A stretch of DNA of 64,000 nucleotides from Adineta steineri. Its lineage: Eukaryota; Rotifera; Eurotatoria; Adinetida; Adinetidae. How positions within the stretch are numbered: position 1 is the first letter of the stretch; each line of letters begins with the position of its first letter. The notes under the pieces were generated by a model. The model was not told the origin of the DNA. It saw nothing but the letters and a program-made list of their open reading frames with translations, and made no database searches. The position numbers and the translations under genes are program-made. The stretch spans positions 209,926 to 273,925 of the forward strand of contig CAJNOI010000002.1 in NCBI GenBank assembly GCA_905250115.1, in the 5' to 3' direction. Shown here in pieces: positions 28,298 to 40,425 of this stretch.

Positions 28298-31200
28298 ATG
28301 CAGAATCAAGTGGAAGAAATTGTATTACTTCCGACAACACGTGGGAAACATAATCGTAATGAAAATCAAATATTTCTCAATCGACAAAAAACTTATGATG
28401 ATGATGCATCAGATGTACAACATCAACATATACTCAAACGGTAAATGTATTTAAACATATGTCGATAGTTATGATAAGAAGATAAAAATCATATTAATCA
28501 TGTTGTGTGATTGAATTATGTGAACGGGTTTTTTTCTTTCGAATTAAAGATTTAACTTAGATGTCTATTCGTAAGTTACATAAAAAAGAAAAAGAAACTG
28601 ATAAATATTAGGTATATATATATTTCTTTTTGAAAAGTCATAAAATTTCGATTAGAAATAGAAATCCTTGGCCGGCCATCATTATACGACATTTTATAAT
28701 AATAAAAAAAAAAGATGGTGAATAATAGAATTTCAGTTAAAAATCTTTCGTCTACTATTCGTCAAAGGTAAAAATTATTTTTATATCCGACAATAGAATT
28801 GAAATTATTTATAAATTTGAATTTAATTCGTTTTTTTCTTTCTCTTATTAGGTTAATTAAACCAACTAATCGAACAAGTTTATATAAACATCTTCTTCTA
28901 TGGGTTATTCTTTTCGGTTGTCTATTTCTTCTTGCTGCTCCACTTGCTCTCTATGCATCTTATGCTTTACCATCCATCAAATCACGTACGATACCATTAC
29001 ATGAATTTAGTGAAGAACGTGCTCGTGATTTTTACCCAAATTTAACTCAATATGGTCCGAGAGTTAGTAATACATATGCTGATTATCGTACACGTGCTTT
29101 TCTCATTTCACAAATCAATCGAATTCGTTCAATGGCTAAAAAATCTATTCAATTTGAAATTAATCTACAAAATTTTACTACGGATAATATTGAACAATTA
29201 CAAAATATTGCAGTTCGTATATCCGATTCAAATTCATTGAAAAATACACCTTGTTTAATGTTAGTTGCTCATTATGATTCAGGTATAAATTAAAGACAAT
29301 ACTATGTATAGAAATATTTATTTTTATATATGTTAATATAGTTGAATTTAGTCCTGGTGGTAGTGATGATGGATCAGGTGTTACTATTTTACTTGAACTT
29401 CTTTCAAATCTTGTTAATGATCCATCAATAACATTTTCTCAAGTTAATTTAATTGTTCTATTTACTGGTGCTGAAGAAATGAATTTAAATGGTGCTGAAG
29501 CATTTATTATAAATCATCCATGGAAAGATGATATACGTCGTTTTATTAATATCGATTCAAGTGGTGGTAATGAAAAAGCTATTCTATATCGAGTTAAACC
29601 ATCACAAGTATAGTCTTCTGTTTTTTATTAAATCAGAAAAATTCATTTTCTAGTTTTTATTCTAGCTTGTTAGAGAATATAGTCGAGTTCCAAGACCACA
29701 TGCAAATGTTATCGGTGATGAAATTCTTGAATTAACTGGTTCGGATACTGATTATAGTGTTTTTACATCAAAAGGATCATTATTAGGATATGATTTTGCT
29801 TTTTATCTCGATGGTTATAATTATCATACATTAATTGATAAACCATCAATTGTTGAAAATGGTGCATTACAACATTTAGGTGAAAATACACTCGTATTAT
29901 CTCGTAATATTCTTCTTGGTAATATAAATCTTCAACAACCAGAAACTATATTTGATGATGATGATGTTATCTATTATGATGTGCTTGGTCGACATTTAAT
30001 AACATATACGAAATCAACATCCGTCATAATACAATCAATTCTTATTGGATTTGTTATTCTAATAGGAATATTAGTCATTATTATTGATCATATATGGTAT
30101 AGAAGAAATTTTTCAATTGATAATTTTTCCTATTCAGTTTATTCTTATTTTAAATATCCATTACTTATTCGTATACTTTCAATCATTATGTTTTTTATTT
30201 GTTATTTATTATCAATTTTAGCTGGAATAGGTCTTGCTGTTTTTATTGCATTTATTATATCATTAATACGACCATTATCATGGTATGGTAATTCAACAAT
30301 AGCTATTTTTCTTTTTGGATTACCTTGTTTAATTGGTATTATACTTTGTGAAGCATTATGGGGATATTTACATCGTTTGTTATTATCAAAATATCCGAAA
30401 AAAAATCCGATGGAAATTCAAACAATAAATTATATAAATCGTGTATGTTTTAATTTTGAACGTCATTGGTCATTACTTTTAGTTTTTGTCTTATTTATGA
30501 GTATATCTATATTTATTAGTTATCGTTCATTATATTTTATACTTCTGTGGTCAATATTTATTTGTCCTATTTATTTAATTATAATTTTATTTGAATCATA
30601 TATTCGTTGGATGAAAATCAAATTTTTTATTCTTTTTAATGAACAAGGATGGTATTGGTTATTTGCACCTTATATTGTTTCATTAATACCACTTATACAT
30701 ACATTGGAAATGACTAGTCGTCTTCTCCGTCTTGCTATACCAATAATGGGTAGAATGTTTCATCCTATATCGATACCACAAGATATACTTATATGTTCAT
30801 TAATTGTCTTACCAGCTATAATATTTTTTCTTGTTTTTATACCGAATATTCAACGAGTTATGAATTATAGTCGAACATTAATTCTATTAACAATTAGTTT
30901 TCTTATTGTATTTATTATAGCATGTACAAGACAACCATTTACAAGTACTCATCCAAAAATAATTCAAGTTCGACATATTTCGCAATCAATGTATAAATTA
31001 AATAATCCGAATAGATTTCCACAAATTATTCCAGTTTCTTCACAAACAGCATCGATTTCTATTGAATCATTTGATCAGTTAGTTTTATCATCAACATTAG
31101 ATCAAATTGCAAAGAAAACTGGTTATATATTATATAATCGAGCATGTTCAACACAAACAAAATGTTCATTTGATGATACATTTAATCGTACACTTGCAGT

Positions 31201-31537
31201 TTCATATGTTGAATTAACATCAATGGATAATTTTAATAATTATAGATTTACATTTCATCATGCATCTTCTTATCAAATTACTATTACATCATCGCCTACG
31301 GTAGCAAAATACATTGTACATAATTCATCAATGAAACCACGAAATGAAACGATTGTGGATATTCAATCAATAAGTTCATCCTCATCATTTAATTTCGAAT
31401 TACAAATTGATCGTTGTGATTTAAATGATTCACCATTTCTTCTATCTTTAACTGAAAAGTTGCCTCATATTGTTATGTGGGGTAGTGGTTATTGTCGAAC
31501 AATTCGAGATATTCTTGTTCTTTCTATAAATCGTTGA
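28298..31537 (+). CDS. ERMP1: Endoplasmic reticulum metallopeptidase 1-like (M28)
   Basis: Four exons, 28298-28440, 28852-29282, 29342-29607 and 29666-31537, keep phase and give 903 residues, the usual ERMP1 size. Order: cytosolic N-terminus; a signal-anchor helix (LLLWVILFGCLFLLAAPLAL); an M28 zinc-peptidase domain with HYDS, the SPGGSDDGSG metal/active-site motif, FTGAEEMNLNGAEAF and, later, TGSDTDYSVF; then a C-terminal half with many transmembrane helices and a lumenal tail. ERMP1/Fxna is an ER-membrane aminopeptidase-like enzyme, studied in mammalian follicle organisation; substrates remain unclear. The zinc ligands appear intact, so activity is plausible. It ends 125 bp from the convergent agrin-like gene, so their 3' regions probably abut. 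Confidence 0.92.
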
Positions 31538-31662
31538 TTTCCTTTCTTTCTACCAATTAAAATCGAAATTTTTATTAATAAAAAAAAGAAAACAAACAAA
31601 CAAACAAAAAACTAGAAAAAATATTATTAAATGTTTTATTTTTATTTATTTTCTTATTTTTT

Positions 31663-34600
31663 TTATCCAGCGATAGTTTGACATTGTTTTAATGGATATT
31701 GTTGATTTATTTCATCATTAAGTAAATCAAGAAAATATTTATCAATAAAAAAGTTTTTTAAACATCCACGATATGTATGACAATATTGTTCATTATAACT
31801 ACATAGCCGATGATAACCACCAATATAAATATATGTTGGATATGGACGAAATTCCGTTAGTCGACTTGATGATACAATACGACGAGGAGAATTATCATCA
31901 AGTTTCATTGTTATACGACGACGAAATCTAAATAGAAACATGGGGATTTTTTTAATAATTTTAATTCAATTGAATACCTTTCAATTTCAACTCGATGCCA
32001 TTGACCATCATCAACACGTATTTTTGATATTAGAAAATTTTCATCGGAATTTTTATCTAATTTAACTGTAAATTGTATAAAACCATCAACGAGTGTTAAT
32101 GATAAATATTGTGAAAAACTATTTGTATTTGTATTACCAATATAAAATATTAAACCATAAGAAATTGTTGTTTTAAATAAGAATTTAAAATAATTTCGAT
32201 GAAGATTTAATGGTAAATATGAATAAATAAGATTTTGTTGTCCATCTAATTCAATTGACATATCGGAAATATTTGATTGTTTATATCGTAATTGACATGT
32301 ATAATTATTTAATTGAATTTGTTGACAAATTTGATTTGCTGTACATGGATTTGGTGTGCATGGATATCCATCATATTTACTTATATTATATAATTCAATT
32401 GCATCTTGACGAATATCATTCAATGAATGATTATTAATAAGAATCTAAAACGATAATATATTTTAACAAAATATATTTTTCTTATTTTACTTTTTGTATT
32501 GCACCATGAAATCCTTCGGATAGAATAGAATTTGATAACATATCAAATGAACGATATTGTATTGGTAAATTACCAATAAATGTAAATGAACGTGGCCAAA
32601 ACATATTTGTTGAAAACAATTCAAATGTTACAACAGGTGGTTCTTGATCGACTGTTAAAGTTAATTTTTGACCATGGATTTCGATTAAACATTGATGCCA
32701 TTTATTTAATTCGATTGGATATCGAGAACTAAAAGTAACAGAAAAACTTCAAGGACATATTTACACACTTAGATGATTAAATCCAATAGTCCAAATCCCT
32801 TAGGAGCATGTCAAACGTTGACATTGCATGCGAATTTATCGACACGAAGAACCCTGACTGACGCGATAAAAAATATCATTATTACCTTAGTGAAATAGTT
32901 TTGCTTCCTATCATAATATTACATATCACCGTTCGTCGTTGAAGAAAAATAGTAAAATGTCCTTTTTTCGAATTTATATGATCACTATAGATTAATAAAC
33001 CTAAATAAACATATATTTTAAAAAGAGATATGAAATTAAAATTTTTTGTACCTGATGGACTTTCACTAAGAAACCATAGTTCAATCGTAAATTTTCCTGT
33101 GTGTTCTACTGGTTGAAGAGATGGACGTTTAATATAACTATTTGCATGAAATCCTGCTATATATGGGTTATCTATTCAAATGAAATTTTATAGTTTGAAA
33201 ATACGAAGCTATTTTTTTTTTGTTTTAAAAACCTGAGGAACAATTTAAACAAATACATGTATAATTATTTGGATATATATTGATACATTGTTGATCATAA
33301 TTACATGGTTTTGTTGAACATCGATCAATAGATGATGTTAAACAATCAGTATTTGTTGATGATAAATAATCATCACATATACATTTATAACTATTTGCGT
33401 CATTATTTCTTATTGGTATACAACGAGTTTCATTTCGACATGTTGCAATACCTGATCGACATGGATTTGCAATACATTCATCTAATAATAAATTAAGTAA
33501 ATAAAAAAAAAATAATAGAATAAAAAACTATCAAACCAATATTTTGAGCACTAAGAATTGTATTATGTTCAGAATTATTGAATGTTAATCGTCGTTCATT
33601 TATAGATAATTCATGTATACATCCTTGAAACCCTTCATCAAGATGAAACTGTTGATAGAGACTAGATTAGAAAAATTCGTCTAATTAAATCTATTCATAT
33701 AATATATACAAAATTTGCTTACGATTGAAAAGATTCGGGTAAACCTCCTAGATATAATGTACTTTTAAATGAACTACCAAATGGTAATACTTCTGTAATA
33801 TAAAATAGATCGTATTTTAGAAAAATTCAAAAATAAAATTATATTTTCTATACTTGATGAAATATTTCCATCATTTAATCTTGCCCGTATTTCATTATGT
33901 AAAATATGTACTTGTAAACGAGCATATTTATCTAGCTCAATCATATCTGGTAATTGAATTGTTGATACAGAATGATCAAGACGAACACTTTAGAAAAAAA
34001 AATGAAATTCTTTAAAAATAAAGGAAAGTCTTACGTTATATCAAGAATTTTATTTCTTATTGAAATAATAAAATAAAATTCTGTTAATTTATCATCAGCA
34101 TAAAGAAGTAAACCATTATGATGTTCAGATGCAAAGATAAGATCAATACGTAATAATTGATTATCAGTATGTTTTGTTGAAATTTGTAATTTAAGTTCAA
34201 AATAAGATTGACGATTAAAATGTGGAAATGTTATTTGAAATTCTTTGAAGAAAAAATACGAAACAATTGTGTAAAAATTTAGTAGTATGTTGAAATTCTT
34301 ACTTTCATTACAATGACGTCCTTGCCAACCAAAAGAACATAGACATTTATAATTTCCATCTGGTCGATCAACACATGTAGCATGATTTTCACATGGTGTA
34401 CGTCGCATACATGCACCCATTGTTGTACGACGAACAGGATTTAATACTTTATACCAAAAAATAGATAACTTCTTTTTGTTTATTTTAGAAGATTTTCTTA
34501 CCAGTATGATTCGATGCTAACTGATTAGAATGAGCTAAAATAAAGTATCAAGTTGGAAGAATTATGTTTTATATTTAAAAATTCTACGATGCCCACAGAC

Positions 34601-37600
34601 ATACACAAAACAATAATAAGATCATCTTACGCGCCACACATCTGGGTCCTTGTATACGTTTATATTTTTGTTTTGCACATTCACAAAATTCTGATAGACA
34701 AACCATATTTTCACCACAATCTGAATTTGTTACACATCGTTCTAATGAAATTTTTCACATATAGAAAATCAGAAAAGAAATCATTTTCTTACTTGAATCC
34801 ATTGATACTACCGCTGTTGGATAATCATATACATTCTCTTCATCGTCTTGTGCTAACACTTCTTCTTCCAATTGAACATATTCTTTCGATAATCCATCTG
34901 TTCCTATTTGATACAAAATATCAATAAATTTAAAAACACAATTTTAATATCTATTTACCTGTACAAACACCTGGATAAATTAAACCAATTTCATATTGTT
35001 TTAAACATTGTTGTTTTTTAATATCACATTTAGATTTATAGGTTCGTCCATCGGATGCACATATATTCATTGAACGTTGTTCATCAGTTGTACATGTTAC
35101 ATGTTGACATGTACAACGAGGATGACCGTTTATTGTTTGACATATACCTTCAAAAAGACAATTTAAATCTCGACATGTTCGTGGACGACGCCGATTTTTA
35201 TTCACTAAAAAAAAAGCAAGAAACAAATATTTTCTTTAAAATATATTCATTTATATATGATTACGAACAATTGACACATCCACGTTCAGTTAATGATAAT
35301 GATGAATCAATGCATTTATCACATTGACGTCCTGTTGCAAATGAATGACAAGCACATTCACCTGTATCTTGAAGACAATCTTTTCGTGTTGAACCATACG
35401 GATGACAACCACAAGCTAGAAAAAAAACAATGTTTCGAATGAAAATTAATTATTTGTCTTTTGCATAATAACTTACGAGTACATCCAGTATTATTATGTG
35501 TTAATATACGAGAAAATCCCCAATATTCATTTTCACAATGTGAACAACTAGATCCACCCACAGCTGGTCGACAATAACAAGAACTTGTTATTGGATCACA
35601 TGATAATTGTAATGAGCCTGTTGAATGACAATTACAATACTCTAAAAAGAAGCAAAAATAATATTCAAGTATTTCTAAAACATATTCTTATATACCTGGA
35701 CATCCACGTCGATCTAGACTAGGTGCAATAGTTACATTATCATTACAACATCCAAATAATGAATCAAAACAAGTTGAACCCATAGATAAATGTGGAATAG
35801 CAACTAAACATTTTTTTAAATGTATATAAATAATAAATTTTTTAAATTATTTATTTACTGCATTCTCGTTTTTTTCTTGCTGGTACATAATCTTGTCTTG
35901 CACATTCACAAAGACCACTTAAACAAACCATATTTTTACCACAATGTTTATCTATTGAGCACATTCGATAAGGTAATACAGCTGTAATAACTGTAAAAAA
36001 ACCAAAAAAAGAAGTTTTTTTTACGAAATTTATCTTATAATTTACCTTTAACACAACATCGATTTGTATGCGTATTACAATAACTATTCATTGGACAACG
36101 TCCAATTGTGTCACATTCAGTATTACGATGTAATATTGTATCAAATAATGGTTCATCATAACCACATTCACGAGTATATTCTATTGACAAATGACAAAAT
36201 AGAATAATACATTAAGAAAAACATTAATCCTATTCTTTTGTTTTGTTACCGGAATTAGATTTATCTTGTATACAATGTCGAGGTTCAATGACATAAAGAT
36301 GAGTTTGTAATTCACATGAACGAATATTCATTTCGCATTGACTTGAAAATAATTGTTGATTATTGGCACAAATTGAATATGACTCATCATGCTAAATTAT
36401 TTCCTTATTCAAGTCACACAAAATGAGAAAATAAAACATACTCGAAGAGGTTCACAAGTATCTTTTGATGGACATGTACATGTATAATTTCCTTGTTCTG
36501 ATTTACATTGTCCATTGAATGGACATGTAATATTATGACAATTATCACATTGTCCCATGTGAACTGGTTCTATGCTTACACGTCTTGTACATGCTTCATA
36601 TTCAAGATGACATCTTGATCTAAATAAAACAAACAAATAAATAAATAAAGGAAAAAAAAAGAGTCAATTATTTATAACAACTTACGAATAAGTGAATCCA
36701 TTATTACCACATAATTTATCATAATCGGTGTAAATTGTTGAACATTGTGTACATTCGCATTCTACTTGACCATTATGGTTTTGTTGACATCGTCCATATG
36801 GACATTGAAGTGTATTACATGATGATGTGCCTAAGAAAAAAAATTTTTTTTTTCTAATTAAGTATTTCCTTTCGATGTTTAATTATATTTTTCTATTTCA
36901 TTTTCTCAGACTATGTTTTCTCTTCAAACATTGAAACTAGTAATGTTGACAATTAATCATAAGTAAAATAGGCGTCAGTAAAAAAAAATATTTGTCCACA
37001 AAGTAAATAGACATATGTAACTTACAATAAGAACTGTCAACTGATACAATATTGTCGTCACGAATACACCGATCACGTTCCAATTCACATGAATTTTGAT
37101 AAATAATACCATTAGATCCACATACCTTAAGAAATTATTTTAAAAAAAATCTTTAACATTAACATATTCTTTTACTTTATTTTCTTCTGATGAACAATTA
37201 AATAAACATCGACATACACCAATGCCATCCTCGATCATACACGTTTTACCATTAAGACATGCAAGTGCTTTGCAGGCTAAAACGAAAAAAAAATCTTAGT
37301 CAGTCTCTCAAATCCTTAGGGAGTACTTGACGCTTAAGCGAAGGACAAGAAACAGAAAGGAAAAGGAAAACTGATTGTCGAGAGAAATTATTGTCGATTA
37401 ATGCAAATTAGCTTAGGAAAAAAAATCGTTTTCTTTCCTTCGAACGAGCTTGACAATAATATCAAGAAAAAAAGAAATAGATCGATTGCTGAACATTTAA
37501 TCTCAAGGATATATATATATTTATTTATTCTATTACCTTCAAATTGTTGTTGTTGTTCCCGAGAATCGCATGGGCCATCGTGTAATTTTGTTATAGGTAT

Positions 37601-38734
37601 ATTTGATTGACATGCATATTTATTCATTTCACATTCATTTGAATATTCTTGAAGATTACTTCCACATATTGGATAATATTCAGATAAACATTGTATATGA
37701 GGATTACAGTGATTAACATTATTATTCTTAGGACAATCTGAATGATGACAATCTTCTAAAGATAATAGATATTTTTGTTATTTAAAATAAATAAGAAGAA
37801 GAAATAAATCAACATACGACATGCGCCAATATATGAAACATTTAGATTTTGTTGTGTTTGACATGCTTCTTTATTTAATTCACATATTGTTCTATATGTT
37901 CGATTATCTGTACCACAAACCGGTCCTTCTGATGATGATGTTGTACGTTTATATTCATTGCAATTGTCTGGACAATAACATTTCGACAAACCATTGGCGT
38001 CCGTTTTACATTTAGACCCATGGGAACATACCATCGATAAGCATGTCAGTTCTACTAAATGCATGTCATCAATAATGTATTTCTTTTATAGGTTTATATT
38101 ATTCACTTGCCTTTTTCTAATGATGATTGTTGATAACGAGAATTGCATGCAGCTTCATCCAGTTGACATTGCTTTTGATATGTTATTCTAGTTTCAACAT
38201 CTTGAACTGGTTCATCCTCATCATCATCACAGTTGAATATACAACGACATTCGTTTTGTTCAGTACATGTTGCTCGAGCTTCACATAGAGTACGTCCATA
38301 CTCACATGCTTAAGAAAAGGGTTTTCAAAAAATAAACAAAAAAAAACAATGATCTTACTTCGTGCAGATCGAAGTTCTTGTGATGATTGATCTAATAAAA
38401 ATCAAATATAATAAAAGTCAATAATCTTATTGTTTTTTCTTTAACTTACTATAAATCAACTCAGTATTATTACTATCAGATACTGTTAAACTTTTTCTTT
38501 GATTGCCTGTAATATTTTAGAATATTAAATGAGTACACTTAAACGGGAACATAAAAGGGAAAAGGAAATAGCACCTGTCTTTAGTTGTCTATAAATACCA
38601 ATAGCAAGAAATAATGCAGCCACCAATATAACGATGCCAACAAAAAGAAGTAAAATACGTAGAAATTTTCGACTTTTACTTTGTTGATGCTGATCAACAG
38701 CAACAACGTAAGATTTAGTAGTTACTGTGCTCAT
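31663..38734 (-). CDS. AGRN: Agrin-like transmembrane proteoglycan
   Basis: Many small exons with ~50-80 nt introns; only the extent is given. It begins as a type II membrane protein: a short cytosolic tail, then the helix FLRILLLFVGIVILVAALFLA (38.73-38.56 kb), like the transmembrane isoform of vertebrate agrin. Next come about six Kazal/follistatin-like modules (38.3-36.2 kb), a cysteine-rich stretch (36.2-35.7), two laminin-EGF modules (35.65-35.27) and another Kazal module (35.2-34.96). An acidic linker, an EGF, and three laminin-G domains separated by EGF modules follow, ending at 31.66 kb. This order matches agrin closely. No SEA module was evident. Agrin is an extracellular-matrix heparan-sulfate proteoglycan that organises synapses and basement membranes; a matrix role here is inferred from architecture. 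Fine exon boundaries are not resolved. Confidence 0.87.
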
Positions 38735-40041
38735 TGGCACTAATAATAATACCAAACATAACGAGTAATAACAGACGATTGTCGTTTTTTTTTTATTCTT
38801 TTTATGTAGTTATGTGGACAACAAAAATCGTGTTCTCTCTCTCTCTTTCTCTCTCCTCCTTCTTTGTCTACAAAAGTGATCGTTCGTGCTCGGCCGCTCG
38901 CTCGCTCCCTCGTTTGCTCTGCGGAACTCTTTAATGTCATTAGTTTCTCTATCCTCTCAACCGATTTTTTTACCAGAGGAAAAAGAGAAAATCTATATTT
39001 ATGTATATATACGAGAAAAAAAAAGAAAGAAAAAAGAAGAGATAAGAACAGAATCGAATCAAATACATTGAATTCAATCAATCTCTTTTTCGAGATTTAT
39101 AGAAAGAATCATCTTCGTTTTTCCTTCTATTCCTATTCTGTTCATCAAACGACAAACACATACTCATCGATGAAGACGGCCGGTTTAACATGTCATCGTC
39201 TTGAAGAAGGAAGAAGGATAATGTGCCTCAAAATAAATGATCTTCAATTGTGGTTGACGTCTTTCTCTTTCAATCAACGACAAAATATACACACAACTCC
39301 GGAAATATGTCGTTCGTCGTTGAGCATCTCGGCCTCTTAATTCAATCACAATTTTGATGAGTAACGACTAGCATAGAGTAGTGGAAATAAGAGAATCGAT
39401 ACGGACCATCGAGATCGAGACAGTCTCGACTAATTTAAAGAAATCACTAGACAAAGACAAAAGATATATTGGATTGTACATTAATAAAACAAAAAAAATT
39501 ATAATTAATATATGTAAATATGTCTTTATATTCGGAGAGAAAACAATATTCACACTTTCAATAGTATATTATGCAGTTATGTCTAATTCCAATAAAAAAA
39601 AAGGAGAAAAAGAAAACTGTTACAATTCGGTTCCAATTAGATTAAAATTCTCGATATAATTGTTTTTTATTCTGTCTATCAACAATGTATTTTTGTCCAG
39701 AGGCTACAGTTTCTTTTTTTTTTTACAGTGGGCAAACAAAAAAATGAGATAGCGATCAGATTACGTAGACCCTGTTCATCATTAGTTCTCTGTAAATGAT
39801 GACAAGTGTAACCGGAAAACGAAGAAGATTGGATTATTTCTTTCATTCTGCTTCTTCTTCTTCTTCTTCTCATAGTCAGATTGTATGTCGCTTATACGCA
39901 TTTGGGAAAAGATGATGATGATGATGAAGTAAAAGAAGAAGAGATCGAAGGACTCTCATTTATTTGAAATTGAGGGTGGAAGATTGCATCATTCTTAGTT
40001 TTTATATATTACTATCTCATCAATCTCTATGATTTCAGTAA
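38735..40041. other. 5' flank of the agrin-like gene up to the scaffold gap
   Basis: Contains CT-rich tracts at 38836-38860 and 39850-39880 and a GAT microsatellite near 39913-39927. Probably holds the agrin promoter and 5' leader. Several short frames overlap here on both strands without splice or composition support. Confidence 0.45.
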
Positions 40042-40141
40042 NNNNNNNNNNNNNNNNNNNNNNNNNNNNNNNNNNNNNNNNNNNNNNNNNNNNNNNNNNN
40101 NNNNNNNNNNNNNNNNNNNNNNNNNNNNNNNNNNNNNNNNN
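40042..40141. other. 100-N scaffold gap
   Basis: Exactly 100 Ns, the conventional size for a gap of unknown length. Linkage between the agrin-like side and the VWA5A-like side therefore rests on scaffolding only. Confidence 0.98.
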
Positions 40142-40231
40142 AAAAAAAATGACTGACTCATCTTACACAACGAATTACGATGTCTAGCAGAAAGATGTCG
40201 TGTGGAGACTGCAGAAGAAAGAGATCAAAAA

Positions 40232-40281
40232 GAGTGGGTGTAAATGTATCTTATTTATCTCACCGACACTCACATCCTCAT
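40232..40281. repeat. Degenerate GT-rich hairpin, fifth copy
   Basis: Left arm AGTGGGTGTAAATG and right arm CACTCACATCC with a ~25-bp loop. Weaker than the copies at 1065, 3408 and 44930 but with the same layout. Confidence 0.5.
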
Positions 40282-40425
40282 TGCAATGTAAGCGAAAACT
40301 TCGAGAAGGATTTATTCATTAAGACAAGATTAGTGTAATCAATGATCGAATTTATTTTATATTTTGTGTGAATACAACATCAATCAGTAAGAAAAGAAAA
40401 AATATTTGTTCAATTTGATAAAATA

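Noticed and set aside
38740-39340. Several overlapping frames upstream of the agrin-like start
   Set aside because: Low-complexity Ser/Lys/Arg translations on both strands, no splice support; likely promoter and leader sequence.
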